64,000 nucleotides of DNA from Viridibacterium curvum (lineage in GTDB: Bacteria > Pseudomonadota > Gammaproteobacteria > Burkholderiales > Rhodocyclaceae), in contig NZ_BAABLD010000011.1 of assembly GCF_039544165.1 (NCBI RefSeq), forward strand, positions 112,904 to 176,903, given 5' to 3'. This document shows positions 1 to 10,718 of the stretch, in pieces. The notes under the pieces are model-generated. The model was given only the letters and a program-made list of their open reading frames with translations, had not been told where the DNA came from and searched no databases. Every line of letters begins with the position of its first letter. Positions within the stretch are counted from its first letter, which is position 1. A program made the translations under genes and the position numbers.

Positions 1-1577
1 GAGGCCACGTCGTCAGCACTGTTAACCCAGTAACTGCGTTTGTTCTTGGCCGCAGGATTGACGACGCCCGCAATGTGACCCGATGCACCCAGCACGAAGG
101 TGGTTTCGCCACCGAGCAGACGACGGCCAAGGTAGGAGGTTTGCCAGGGCACGATGTGGTCTTCGCGCGCGGCCATGAAATATGCGGGCGCCTTGATGCG
201 GCCGAGATCGACTTTCTGGCCGAGCATTTCAAGCTTGCCGGGGATGCGCAGATTGTTCTCAAGGTACATGTTACGCAGATACCAGGCGGCGAACGGACCG
301 GGCAGGTTGGTACTGTCAGAGTTCCAGTACAAAAGATCGAATGCCGGCGGCTTGTTGCCCTTGAGGTAGTTGTCGACGACGTAGTTCCAGATCAAGTCGT
401 TGGGACGCAGGCTGGAGAACACGTTGGACAGCTCGCGGCCGTTCATGAGGCCGCTCTTGCCGATAGTGGCTTCCTTGGTTGCGACCGAGCCTTCATCGAC
501 GAGGCACTGGATCTCACCGGTATCGGAGAAATCCAGCAGCGTGGTCAGGAAGGTGACGCTGTTCACCGGATCCTCGCCACGCGCATAGGCCACGGCCAGC
601 GCACTGGCGACCAGAGTGCCGCCAATGCAGAAGCCGAGGATGTTCGGCTTATCGACCTTGCCGATGTCACGGACGACTTCGAGGGCCTGCAGCACGCCGT
701 CGCCAACGTAGTTGTCCCAACCCAGGGTCGACTGACCCGCCTTGGGGTTGCGCCAGGAAACGAGAAACACCGTGAAGCCCTGCTCGACGATGTAGCGAAC
801 GTAGGAGTTCTCGGCCTGCAGGTCGAGAATGTAATACTTGTTGATACACGGCGGCACGATCAGCAGCGGTACCTCGCAGACGTTCTCGGACAACGGCGAG
901 TACTGAATCAGCTGCATCACGTCGTTTTCGTAGATCACCGAGCCCTTGGTAACGGCGAGATTGACGCCCACTTCAAAAGCGCTGTCATCGGTCATGGAGA
1001 TACGGCCCTTCTCCATGTCGGAAATCATGTTCATGACCCCGGCCGTGATGCTCTCACCCTTGGTATCGAGCGCACGCTGGATGAATTCGGGATTGGTTGC
1101 GGCGAAGTTGGCTGGCGACAAGGCTTCGACGTATTGCTTGGTCATGAACTGCAGGCGACTCTTGGCCTGTTTGTCAGCGATCGGCAGCGCATCGGCCACT
1201 GCAGACAGGAACTGCGAGTTGAGGACGTAGGCCTGACGGATGTAGTCATAGAACGGACTGGCAGACCACTCCGGCGCAGAAAAACGGCGATCCTTGACCA
1301 CCGCCGGCACCACAGGGTCGGCCGTTTCGTCCGGCTTGCGACCGGCAACGGAAGCCCACAGTTTTGCGTGCTGCTCAAGATGGTCGCGTTGCAAGCTGAC
1401 CAGCTTTTCAGTGTCCATGCCGGGCATGACGACCGGTGCAACGGGTGCAGCGGAGATTGAGCCGGCGGCGCCCTGTGCGCCAGAAAACTGCTGGAAGAAG
1501 TTCTGCATGAAGGCCTGGCCGGCGCGCATCATGCCTTCAAGTGCTTCTCGGGACTGCTCGGGGGTCATGTTATTCAT
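1..1577 (-). CDS. phaC: Class I poly(3-hydroxyalkanoate) synthase (3' end outside window)
   Basis: Polymerises (R)-3-hydroxyacyl-CoA into PHA storage granules in the cytoplasm. About 525 codons are visible on the minus strand without a stop; class I synthases are near 590 residues, so the C-terminus lies beyond base 1. The lipase-like box GFCIGG places the catalytic cysteine at residue 317, matching Cys319 of the Cupriavidus enzyme. The later DHIVP and GHI segments carry the catalytic Asp and His. The start at 1577 (MNNMTPEQ) has a second in-frame ATG at 1568; either could be used. A C-terminal motif SYWVNSADD is visible near the edge. No phaA/phaB gene is seen on this side. The family assignment is secure. 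Confidence 0.95.
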   Translation of the reverse strand, partial: MNNMTPEQSREALEGMMRAGQAFMQNFFQQFSGAQGAAGSISAAPVAPVVMPGMDTEKLVSLQRDHLEQHAKLWASVAGRKPDETADPVVPAVVKDRRFSAPEWSASPFYDYIRQAYVLNSQFLSAVADALPIADKQAKSRLQFMTKQYVEALSPANFAATNPEFIQRALDTKGESITAGVMNMISDMEKGRISMTDDSAFEVGVNLAVTKGSVIYENDVMQLIQYSPLSENVCEVPLLIVPPCINKYYILDLQAENSYVRYIVEQGFTVFLVSWRNPKAGQSTLGWDNYVGDGVLQALEVVRDIGKVDKPNILGFCIGGTLVASALAVAYARGEDPVNSVTFLTTLLDFSDTGEIQCLVDEGSVATKEATIGKSGLMNGRELSNVFSSLRPNDLIWNYVVDNYLKGNKPPAFDLLYWNSDSTNLPGPFAAWYLRNMYLENNLRIPGKLEMLGQKVDLGRIKAPAYFMAAREDHIVPWQTSYLGRRLLGGETTFVLGASGHIAGVVNPAAKNKRSYWVNSADDVA

Positions 1578-1649
1578 TGTCGAATCCGTTTGAAGTATTG
1601 TCTTCACGCAGCAGGCTGCGTTGTCTGTCAAGAACGTCTACGCGCAAAC

Positions 1650-1678
1650 ATTTTTGCACTGCACCAAAACCCCGTCAA
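1650..1678 (-). promoter_or_regulatory. Candidate sigma-70 promoter of phaC
   Basis: On the minus strand TTGACG (bases 1678-1673) is followed after 17 bases by AAAAAT (1655-1650). This is 5/6 and 4/6 agreement with the consensus, about 70 bases before the phaC start. It is predicted by eye only. Confidence 0.4.
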
Positions 1679-1710
1679 GCAATCCGGCCCCTACCAAATC
1701 AGTAATTCTT

Positions 1711-1920
1711 ATGTTTCCCATCATTGCGCTGGGCTGGCTCTACGTTGCCCTGATGCTGGCTGTTGGCTCAGGCTCCGTCGTGGCTGGCATATTTGCCTTT
1801 CTAGGCTGGGGCGTCGTGCCGGTTGGCATCCTCTGGTATCTGTTCGCGCGCAAGCCCTCAACGCGTGAGAAGCCCACCGAGGACGCCCAGACCCCGTCTC
1901 ACTCGCCGCCGCCAGACTGA
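1711..1920 (+). CDS. Small two-helix membrane protein, unknown function
   Basis: A 69-residue protein starting MFPIIALGWLYV. Two hydrophobic stretches (about residues 3-22 and 24-45) are joined by a short Gly/Ser turn, followed by a charged, proline-rich tail (about 46-69) likely to be cytoplasmic. The reading frame is open upstream to 1621, but the hydrophobic protein begins at the ATG at 1711 and the preceding region is poor coding sequence. Its 3' end overlaps the end of the convergent pgeF gene by 22 bases. It lies between phaC (divergent) and pgeF; no function can be assigned from the sequence. Confidence 0.6.
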   Translation: MFPIIALGWLYVALMLAVGSGSVVAGIFAFLGWGVVPVGILWYLFARKPSTREKPTEDAQTPSHSPPPD

Positions 1921-2645
1921 TCCAGCCAGATCAGGCTGGCCATACGGCCGGTCACGCCGTCACGGCGATAAGAGAAGAAGCGCGCCGCATCGGTCACCGT
2001 ACAGATCCCGCCACCATATATGTTTGCTGCCGCGAGGCCGCCCGCACGCAAACGTTGCCGGGCCAGCTCGAAGATATCGGCCATCAGGCGATCACCCTTT
2101 CCCGGCCTGAACGCCGCCGCGGCCTGCGCATCCTTGTCCATGAAAGCTGCGCGCACCTCCGGCCCGACTTCGAAGTGTTCCGGCCCGATGGCAGGCCCCA
2201 ACCAGGCCATCACCTCTTCAGGCGGAACCGCCATCGCCTGCAATGTACGTTCCAGCACGCCGGCACAGAGCCCGCGCCACCCCGCGTGAGCCGCTGCGAC
2301 CACTTGTCCCGCCCGATCCGCAAACAGCACGGGGAGACAATCTGCGGTCATGACGGTACACACCCGCCCCGTACTGCGCGTCACAGCTGCATCCGCACAG
2401 CGAGAATCCGAATCCGCGCGCCAGACATCCGTGCCATGCACCTGGTCAAGCCAGACCGGTTCCGAGGGCAGAACCGCCATCACCAGGCGACGGTTTTCCG
2501 CGACGTGAGCAGGATCGTCTCCTACCTTGCCCCCCAGATTCAAGGCAGACCACGGCGCCGCACTGACGCCGCCCAGGCGCATCGTTGAAATGGCCCGGAC
2601 CCGCGCCGGTGCAGGCCACTCAGGCTCAATCAGGGCGAGACTCAA
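1899..2645 (-). CDS. pgeF: Purine nucleoside phosphorylase LACC1/YfiH family (polyphenol oxidase-like)
   Basis: Member of the YfiH/PgeF/LACC1 family, annotated variously as multicopper polyphenol oxidase, purine nucleoside phosphorylase or peptidoglycan-editing factor. Conserved metal and active-site segments are visible in order: LDQVHGTDV, MTADCLPVLFAD, AAHAGWRG, WLGPAIGP, and the C-terminal FFSYRRDG. I place the start at the TTG at 2645, giving 248 residues. A GGAG sits six bases upstream, the TTG overlaps the rluD stop codon (TTGA), and the protein then begins just before the conserved EPEWPAPARV segment. The ATG at 2705 would add 20 unconserved residues with no ribosome site. rluD-pgeF coupling is common in proteobacteria. 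Confidence 0.9.
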   Translation of the reverse strand: MSLALIEPEWPAPARVRAISTMRLGGVSAAPWSALNLGGKVGDDPAHVAENRRLVMAVLPSEPVWLDQVHGTDVWRADSDSRCADAAVTRSTGRVCTVMTADCLPVLFADRAGQVVAAAHAGWRGLCAGVLERTLQAMAVPPEEVMAWLGPAIGPEHFEVGPEVRAAFMDKDAQAAAAFRPGKGDRLMADIFELARQRLRAGGLAAANIYGGGICTVTDAARFFSYRRDGVTGRMASLIWLDQSGGGE

Positions 2646-3613
2646 CCAAGGCTCCGCAATGTATCGATCAGCACCTGCATGTCTGCCGCCATCGGAATCT
2701 CCCATTGCAGGGACTGCCGGCTGACCGGATGAATGAGACCCAGCCGGAACGCGTGCAAGGCCTGTCGCTCAAAGCCTGTTGCCCCCGGCGGCATGGCGCG
2801 CTTCGCGGCATAGACCGGGTCGCCGACCAAAGGGTGGCCGATGTGGGTCATATGAACACGAATCTGGTGGGTACGTCCGGTATCCAGCGCACATTCAATC
2901 AAGGCCGTTTTTTCGAACTGCTCGACCACCTGGTAGTGCGTACGCGCCTCCTTACCCCCCTCGACCACCGCCATTCGCGTACGCTGGGTCGGATGGCGGG
3001 CAATGGACGCCTCGATCCAGCCCGATAGCTTGGGCCGACCCAGCACCACGGCCGAATAGTTGCGTTTGACTGTACGCGCCTGCAGCTGGCGCACCAGATC
3101 AGTCTGCGCAATCAGGCTGCGCGCCACTACCATGAGACCCGAGGTGTCCTTGTCCAGGCGATGAACGATGCCGGCACGCTGCAAGCCCCGCAGTTGCTCG
3201 TCGTGCGCCAGCAAGGCGTTCTGCAGGGTGCCCGCAGGATTGCCGCTGCCCGGATGCACGACCAGCCCGGCCGGCTTATTGACCACGATGATGTGTTCGT
3301 CCTCGAACACCACGTCGAGCGGGATGTCTTCCGGCGCGTCAGCCAGTTCGGTATCGCTTTGCGCGGGACGCACCTCCAGGGCTTCGCCACCCACCACCCG
3401 ATAGCGCGTGTCGGTCATCACGGCGCCATTGAGGCTCACACGCCCCTCTCGAATCCATTCCTGGAGACGGCTGCGCGAATGCTCGCTGAGGATCCTGGCC
3501 AAAGCCGCGTCGAAACGCATCCCGCCCAACTCCAGGGGCAGCAGGCAGTTCACGTTCGGGGGCTGGGGGCTTCCGCTATAATCCGCGGTCTCTAAAGTCT
3601 GTGGTGTCGGCAT
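2642..3613 (-). CDS. rluD: 23S rRNA pseudouridine synthase RluD
   Basis: Makes pseudouridines in helix 69 of 23S rRNA (U1911/1915/1917 in E. coli), needed for normal ribosome assembly. An N-terminal S4 RNA-binding domain (about residues 30-90, with SRSRLQEWIREGRV) is followed by the RluA-type catalytic domain. The signature HRLDKDTSGLMVVAR contains the catalytic aspartate, and IRVHMTHIGHPLVGD is also present. The start at 3613 (MPTPQT, 323 aa) is preceded by AAGGGTGAAA; a GTG at 3553 is an alternative. The long upstream extension to 3802 is antisense to bamD and rejected. Its ATG lies within the CATG shared with the divergent bamD start. Confidence 0.93.
   Translation of the reverse strand: MPTPQTLETADYSGSPQPPNVNCLLPLELGGMRFDAALARILSEHSRSRLQEWIREGRVSLNGAVMTDTRYRVVGGEALEVRPAQSDTELADAPEDIPLDVVFEDEHIIVVNKPAGLVVHPGSGNPAGTLQNALLAHDEQLRGLQRAGIVHRLDKDTSGLMVVARSLIAQTDLVRQLQARTVKRNYSAVVLGRPKLSGWIEASIARHPTQRTRMAVVEGGKEARTHYQVVEQFEKTALIECALDTGRTHQIRVHMTHIGHPLVGDPVYAAKRAMPPGATGFERQALHAFRLGLIHPVSRQSLQWEIPMAADMQVLIDTLRSLG
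3577..3582 (+). promoter_or_regulatory. Candidate -10 box of bamD
   Basis: A perfect TATAAT lies 30 bases before the bamD ATG, inside the 5' end of rluD. The matching -35 region (around 3555-3560) is poor. Being a sequence-level match only, it needs transcript-start data. Confidence 0.4.
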
Positions 3614-4391
3614 GTTCAATTTCACCCTTCGCAGTGTACCGGTTGTCCTCGCCCTTTGCCTGACGCTGGGCCTGACCGCCTGCGCGACGAATGAACGCCT
3701 CAAGGGCGATACGCCGCAAAAGCTGTTTGATGAAGCCAAAGAACTGCAGACCGCGGGCTCCTGGGAACAAGCGATCAAGGGCTTCGAGCAGCTGGAGTCC
3801 ACCTTTCCCTTTGGCCGCCATGCCCAGCAAGCACAGCTGGAGATCGCCTACACCTATTACCGGATGCAGGAATATGCGTCCACCGTGGCGGCCTGCGACC
3901 GCTTCCTGAAGCAATACCCCAACCATGCAGCGGCGGACTATGCCTTGTATCTGAAGGGTGTAGCGACACAAATCGAGGAAGACCGTTTCTTCGCCCTGTT
4001 CTTCGAGCGTGACCTCGCAGGCCTTGATCAAGCGGCTACACGCGAAGCCTTCGAAGTCTTCAAGACTTTGGTCACGCGTTTCCCCGACAGTATTTACGCT
4101 CCCGAGTCACGCGAACGCATGGAAAAAATATCCAACGCGCTGGCCCGGGGTGATCTGAGTGTTGCCCGCTACTACTACCGGCGTGGCGCTGTGCTGGCGG
4201 CAGCCAACCGGGCCAAATCTGTCATGACTACGCACCCCGACTCGCCAGTCGTTGAAGAGGCACTGGCTATCCTGATGGCAAGCTACAAGCAGATGGGGCT
4301 TGATGACTTGCGTCGCGATGCTGAGCGCGTACTGCGACTCAACTACCCACAAAGCGCCTGGCTGTCTCGCGAGTACAAAGCGCCGAGCTGA
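3612..4391 (+). CDS. bamD: Outer membrane protein assembly factor BamD (lipoprotein)
   Basis: Essential lipoprotein of the BAM complex, which inserts beta-barrel proteins in the outer membrane. The first 24 residues form a lipoprotein signal with lipobox LTAC (Cys24). The mature part has TPR repeats: GSWEQAIKGFEQLESTFPFG, then YASTVAACDRFLKQYPNHAA, FEVFKTLVTRFPDS and later AALAAANRAK-type helices. The length of 259 aa is typical of BamD (about 245-270). It is divergent from rluD, as in E. coli (yfiO/rluD), with the two start codons sharing CATG. The TATAAT at 3577 may serve as its promoter. Confidence 0.95.
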   Translation: MFNFTLRSVPVVLALCLTLGLTACATNERLKGDTPQKLFDEAKELQTAGSWEQAIKGFEQLESTFPFGRHAQQAQLEIAYTYYRMQEYASTVAACDRFLKQYPNHAAADYALYLKGVATQIEEDRFFALFFERDLAGLDQAATREAFEVFKTLVTRFPDSIYAPESRERMEKISNALARGDLSVARYYYRRGAVLAAANRAKSVMTTHPDSPVVEEALAILMASYKQMGLDDLRRDAERVLRLNYPQSAWLSREYKAPS

Positions 4392-4459
4392 GCCCCCCTC
4401 GTTCCACTTGCCTATTTTCACTGGCTGATTTGTGGCGCATTACGCGCCACGGGGTCCGC

Positions 4460-5287
4460 ATGCAGATCCATCACGACATCTCATCCCTGCGCGCAGCACT
4501 GCGCACCGCTGACCGCGTCGCCTTTGCCCCCACCATGGGCAACCTGCATGCCGGGCACGTCAGCCTCATGCAGCAGGCACATGACCATGGTGATTGCGTT
4601 GTCGCCAGCATCTTCGTCAATCGACTGCAATTCGGGCCGCGCGAAGACTTCGACAAGTACCCGCGCACCTTCGAGGCCGACTGCGACAAGCTGCGCGCCG
4701 CCGGAGTCCATCACCTGTTCGCTCCGGATGAAAGGGTGCTCTACCCCAATCCGCAGCAGTATTTCGTGCAGCCTGCCCGCGCACATGACAGCATCCTTGA
4801 GGGCGCCTCGCGTCCCGGTCACTTTCAGGGCGTCGCGACCGTCGTCACCAAGCTGTTCAATATCGTGCAACCAGACGTAGTCTTGCTCGGAAAAAAGGAC
4901 TATCAGCAGCTGATGGTGATCCGCCACCTCGTGCGCGAACTCAACATGCCCATCGACGTCGTTGGCTGTGACACCGTGCGCGCCGACGATGGCCTCGCAC
5001 TGTCGTCGCGTAATGGCTACCTTTCCCCGGCCGCGCGCGCCGAAGCGCCGCGCCTGTATGCCCAGCTTCAGGGTATCGCCACCGCCATCAAGGCCGGTGA
5101 GCAGGATTTTGCCAAGCTTGAGAAAATGGCCTGCGATGTGCTTGCTGCACAGGGCTGGCAACCGGATTACATCAGCGTCCGCCGGCAGGTGGATCTTTTG
5201 CCACCGACTGTCGGGGATGACCTTGTCGTCGTGGCGGCAGCACGTCTCGAAACAACACGACTGATCGACAATCTGGAAATTGTCTGA
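4460..5287 (+). CDS. panC: Pantothenate synthetase
   Basis: Condenses pantoate and beta-alanine with ATP to pantothenate, the precursor of CoA. The nucleotidyltransferase motif is present as PTMGNLHAGH (HxGH type), followed by FVNRLQFGPREDF, the KMSKS-like KKDYQQL and SSRNGYLS. I use the ATG at 4460 (MQIHHDI, 275 aa) because the family starts here; the open frame from 4430 adds ten unconserved residues. It stands alone 68 bases after bamD; panB and panD are not in the window. NRLQ in place of the commoner NPLQ is a variant I believe occurs in other betaproteobacteria. Confidence 0.95.
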   Translation: MQIHHDISSLRAALRTADRVAFAPTMGNLHAGHVSLMQQAHDHGDCVVASIFVNRLQFGPREDFDKYPRTFEADCDKLRAAGVHHLFAPDERVLYPNPQQYFVQPARAHDSILEGASRPGHFQGVATVVTKLFNIVQPDVVLLGKKDYQQLMVIRHLVRELNMPIDVVGCDTVRADDGLALSSRNGYLSPAARAEAPRLYAQLQGIATAIKAGEQDFAKLEKMACDVLAAQGWQPDYISVRRQVDLLPPTVGDDLVVVAAARLETTRLIDNLEIV

Positions 5288-5417
5288 TCTGTGCAGAACT
5301 ACACTGACAGCGGGCAATGAACCCGTTGCAATGCGAGCATCCTGAAAGTGCCAAAGTCCGGTAGATGCTAGCCGGCAGAAGAAGCGCCGACCGGGTATCG
5401 AAAAAAGGAGCGACGCT

Positions 5418-6968
5418 GTGCAGTACGACAGCTCGGGCATGGGCATGAGACTGGACTACCGGGAGGTGTGGGCGGCACCGCTTTGGCGCGCACTGGCGCT
5501 GGCCTGCGGCCTGATCACGTCTATCGCCCACGCACAGGGCGAGGACCTGCCGCTGGCCATTGCCCCGCATCTGGACGCTCACGCTCCGGCCGCTGGATCG
5601 GCCCCTGTCGCGCAGGCGGAACACGCCACGCCGGTCGTACTGCAGTTGAGCGCCCAACTCGCTCAACCCGTCGACAACGCCCCTCCGGCCGATAAGGTCA
5701 ACCCTGTGGCAGCGCCAGCAACGCCGCCAGCACCCAGTGGGCGCGGGCTATGGACCTTCACTTTCTGGTTCGCCCTGCTGTTGCTGATAGGCATTGCCGC
5801 GCGCGACAGCATGCGCGTGATGCTGCAGATCCTCTGGCAGCCCGCGCCCCCGCGCGCGCGCCTGCCCTATGCCAGCTGGCCGAGCATTTGCCTGAGCTTC
5901 AGTGCCAACGACGCCGAGTCACTGGAGCAGACTCTGTGGCGCATTCGCGACCTCGACTACCCGCCAGAACGCTTGCTGGTCGTGGCGCTGATCGACATGG
6001 CGTCGGAGAGCGCGCTCGCCACGCTGAAGGCAGCTCGCCCACAGATGCGCAGTGAGGTCATAGCCAGCCCCCTGGACACGCAACTTGAGCCGGTACGTCA
6101 GTGTTTCGCAGCGGGCCTGCAACACGGACGCGGCGACATCGTGATGACCATTCCGGCTGGAGAGCCCATCGACAGCCAGTCACTCAAGCAAGCCGCCGAA
6201 GCTTTCCTCGATCCGACCCTCGGAGCGCTGCTTGGCTATCTGCCGCCAGGCACACCAGGCGACCAGGGCATCGCCGCGCGCCTGGGGCGGCTGCAACGTC
6301 GTGCCACCACCCAGCTGGACCTGCCCCCACCACAGAGCGTCCCACCCGGCACAGGTCTGGTCGCCATCCGGCGTGGCTGCGTCCAGTCAGCCAGCATCGA
6401 CCCGACCCTGCCGAATGGCACGCTGTCCGTACTGCTCGATATCGAAGCCGCAGCGTGGCGTATCAGCCTGCAACCAGCCCAGATCGCTGCCGGCGCGCCG
6501 ATGCAGGACTGGGACAGCCGTGCCAAATGGTTGCGCCGCCGCGCCCGCGCCCGCATCGAGAGCAACGCCGCCGTGCGCCTTTTCGGTCTGCTTCGCCATG
6601 GCCGTTTTGCCGGGGAACCCGGTCCCATGCTGACCCTGCTGTGGATCGCTGTGCTGCTTGCCTCTCTATTGCGCTTCTTCATGGGCGACATCTTCTCCGC
6701 CGCCATCGGTCTGGCAGCCTGCATGGCATGTGCTTTCGGCGTTGAAGCGCGCCCGGCCTCGCTGCTGGCACTGGGCATATTGCTGCGGACAACGGGACGC
6801 AACCCTGCTGCCATTCTGTCGGCATTCGCACCGGTGGTTTTCCTGCACGACCTGCAAGTCACCTTGCGACAGACCATTCGCAGTGTCATGACACGGCTGC
6901 GCCCCGGTAAAGCCACCGCCACGGCCCGAGCGTCCGAACTCGGCGCACCGTCGGTTACGACGCACTGA
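5418..6968 (+). CDS. Membrane protein with degenerate GT2-like domain; first gene of uncharacterised cassette
   Basis: A 516-residue protein; the GTG start is set by AAAAAAGGAG seven bases upstream. It has an N-terminal hydrophobic signal or anchor (about 22-40), an Ala/Pro-rich linker (45-108), a transmembrane helix (111-128), then a cytoplasmic GT-A-like region (about 150-360). This region resembles family-2 glycosyltransferases in layout (ICLSFSANDAESLEQTLWRI, LDYPPERLLVVAL, GDIVMTIPAGEPID) but lacks the metal-binding DxD. Two to four further helices follow (about 393-470). SRAKWLRRRARAR may correspond to the usual QxxRW region. It is probably catalytically inactive or strongly divergent. 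It begins a run of three genes spaced 9 bases or overlapping by 4; substrate unknown. Confidence 0.7.
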   Translation: MQYDSSGMGMRLDYREVWAAPLWRALALACGLITSIAHAQGEDLPLAIAPHLDAHAPAAGSAPVAQAEHATPVVLQLSAQLAQPVDNAPPADKVNPVAAPATPPAPSGRGLWTFTFWFALLLLIGIAARDSMRVMLQILWQPAPPRARLPYASWPSICLSFSANDAESLEQTLWRIRDLDYPPERLLVVALIDMASESALATLKAARPQMRSEVIASPLDTQLEPVRQCFAAGLQHGRGDIVMTIPAGEPIDSQSLKQAAEAFLDPTLGALLGYLPPGTPGDQGIAARLGRLQRRATTQLDLPPPQSVPPGTGLVAIRRGCVQSASIDPTLPNGTLSVLLDIEAAAWRISLQPAQIAAGAPMQDWDSRAKWLRRRARARIESNAAVRLFGLLRHGRFAGEPGPMLTLLWIAVLLASLLRFFMGDIFSAAIGLAACMACAFGVEARPASLLALGILLRTTGRNPAAILSAFAPVVFLHDLQVTLRQTIRSVMTRLRPGKATATARASELGAPSVTTH

Positions 6969-6977
6969 GGCCAGCCC

Positions 6978-8075
6978 ATGCACGTCTCGTTCGCCTCCCT
7001 GCTGTTCGTGCCGCTGGCGCTGGCCGTATTGTTGTGCCCGCTTTGGCCCGTATGGCGGCAATGGCAATTCCCGCGTCGCGAAACCCCGCGTACAACCGAA
7101 GCGCACACCGAATGGAACGAAGACGCACTTGATGCTTTGCAAAGCACACAGATTGCCTTCGCCGAGCTGCTGGCCGTTGCGGAGCGTGACGGCGTGGTAC
7201 GCGGCGCGGGCGAAGATGGCATCCCTTTCCTTGTGCTCGGCCCCAAGGATTATCTGTCTGGCCAGCTGCCGTCCAATGTCACGCGACTACGCATGCAGGT
7301 CGTCGCAGCACGTCACCTCGATGTGCCCGGCGAGCTGCTTTGTGACCGGTTGATGTTCGCGCGTAACCGCCTGAACATCGCGCACAACGCCATCGTGAAA
7401 ACAGCACTTGCCGGCCGCGATGCCACCATTGGCCCCCGCGCCCGCGTGCGCCGCTGGCTGCATGCCGAGTCGCGCGTCGATGCGGCAGAAGGTGCCGTGC
7501 TGGGTGGCTGCTGCAGCGCCGGGCACGAAATCACCCTGGCTCGTCGCGTACGCTTCGAACAAGTTCTTGCGCCGACCATCCGTTTCGGCAAAACCGAGAC
7601 GCCGCGCACCCCTGTCGTCCCGGTGCAATACATTCTCATGCAACCACCCGCCAACGCTTTTGTGCCCGGCGATGGACGCTGGATCATCAATGGCGACATG
7701 AGCGTTCCGCCCGGCCACCGCGTTAACGCCCATCTCGTCGTGCGCGGCAACCTGCTGGCGGGAACCGGTGCCTTCCTGCGTGGAAATGTGCGGGTCATGG
7801 GGGACTTCGTCATGCACCACGACGCCCGCTGCGGCTCGGCTGTCATCTGCGATGGCGACATGCAGACCGGTGAGTGCTGCCAGATCGGGGGGCCGCTGAT
7901 TGTTGAAGGGGGATTGCAGATCGGCGCACAAAGCGAAATCGGCAGCCTCGCACAACCCAGCTCGGTCAGTGCGCGCAATCTGCGCGTCAATGAAGGTGTC
8001 GTGATTCACGGCGCCGTTCAGGCCAAGCGCCGCGGCGAAGTGGTCAACGATTCCAACCGGGGGCAACAGGCATGA
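6978..8075 (+). CDS. Membrane-anchored bactofilin/beta-helix-like protein (polymer-forming type)
   Basis: A 365-residue protein with an N-terminal transmembrane anchor (about 5-27), a variable middle domain (40-170), and a C-terminal region of short Gly/Val-rich turns. Examples are INGDMSVPPGHRV, VVRGNLLAGTGAF, LRGNVRVMGDFVM, ICDGDMQTGECCQ and LIVEGGLQIGAQS; these match the right-handed beta-helix rungs of polymer-forming cytoskeletal proteins (bactofilins). Cysteines are clustered (GGCCSAG, ECCQIG). It lies 9 bases downstream of the GT2-like gene and overlaps the next gene by 4 (ATGA), so it is surely co-translated. Bactofilins scaffold cell-wall or polysaccharide enzymes; that role here is inference. 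Confidence 0.65.
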   Translation: MHVSFASLLFVPLALAVLLCPLWPVWRQWQFPRRETPRTTEAHTEWNEDALDALQSTQIAFAELLAVAERDGVVRGAGEDGIPFLVLGPKDYLSGQLPSNVTRLRMQVVAARHLDVPGELLCDRLMFARNRLNIAHNAIVKTALAGRDATIGPRARVRRWLHAESRVDAAEGAVLGGCCSAGHEITLARRVRFEQVLAPTIRFGKTETPRTPVVPVQYILMQPPANAFVPGDGRWIINGDMSVPPGHRVNAHLVVRGNLLAGTGAFLRGNVRVMGDFVMHHDARCGSAVICDGDMQTGECCQIGGPLIVEGGLQIGAQSEIGSLAQPSSVSARNLRVNEGVVIHGAVQAKRRGEVVNDSNRGQQA

Positions 8076-8897
8076 GCAAGCCGCTAACGCCCCTGCCCGG
8101 CTCCTCGCGCATGCCGAATAGCCGACTCTTTTCTACACGCCGGCGACAACCACGTCCCAATAGTCAGGCACTGCCGTCACGCATCCTGCACGCTGTGCTG
8201 ATGGGCTGCTTTGTCAGCCTGGTAGTGTGGCTGGCGCTGGCACCGCTGAGCCTCGCTTTTGCCGACATCGTCATCCAGGGGGCCGGGTTGCTCGACCTGC
8301 CCGCCATGCTCCAGCAGGAACCACTCAACATGGGCGGCAATGTCGTTCTGACCCGCTTCGGCCTGGCCGATGAGCCGATGGCCGTCAGCAGCTCTGACCT
8401 CATGCTCCATGTGCTGGGCATTGCCGTCCTGCTGATCGCCGGCAGCCGCCTGCGGCGCGTGCCGGTTCGCCATGCAGTGTTTGCCGTCTGCGCGCTGCAC
8501 CTGCTGGGCACTGGCGTGGCATGGCTGCAGGGCGATGCCTTTCCGCACAACATGCTGACGCATACTCGCCTGGTGGCCGACACGAACCTGCTGTGGCTGG
8601 CATTAAGCCCGATCATGCTGACTCTCGGCTTCTACGTTGTCGAGCGCAGCTGGGTGAATCGCGTGTTGGCCACGGCCCTGTTTATCGGCTGGCAGATTGT
8701 GGCCCTGCCGCTCAAGGTGCTGTTGTCCGCCGTGCTGATCCAGGCGCTGACCCCCGCCGTCATTCCCTTGCTGTTCGTCGCAACAGGCCCGATGCTGGAC
8801 GTGCTGTTGATGGCCGCGCTTTACGCCTGGTGCATGACCTGGCCCCTGCTGCAGCTAGACGAGCGTGGCAGACTGGCGACGCGGCCCGACCTGCAGG

Positions 8898-8914
<17 letters not shown>
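8072..8914 (+). CDS. Polytopic membrane protein, third gene of uncharacterised cassette
   Basis: A 280-residue protein with a basic, unstructured N-terminus (1-36) and about six hydrophobic segments (roughly 38-66, 108-124, 132-150, 172-190, 197-222, 228-254), ending in a short hydrophilic tail. The loop between helices 1 and 2 (about 67-105) is likely periplasmic. I see no motif of a known transporter, polymerase or sortase family. The start overlaps the stop of the beta-helix gene by 4 bases. Its last 17 bases overlap the end of the convergent edd gene. By context it is a membrane partner of the two upstream proteins. Confidence 0.65.

Positions 8915-10718
<1,804 letters not shown>

Noticed and set aside
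75..1460. 461-codon open frame opposite phaC
   Set aside because: Mirror frame of a certain gene; composition rich in His/Val/Arg/Asp as expected for a shadow of a real gene.
1606..1630. TTGACA on the minus strand close to phaC as the -35 box
   Set aside because: No acceptable -10 box at 16-18 bases; the pair at 1650-1678 is better.
5288..5417. c-di-GMP riboswitch in the 130-base leader before the GT2-like gene
   Set aside because: A few short matches only; the core aptamer sequence and helices are not present.
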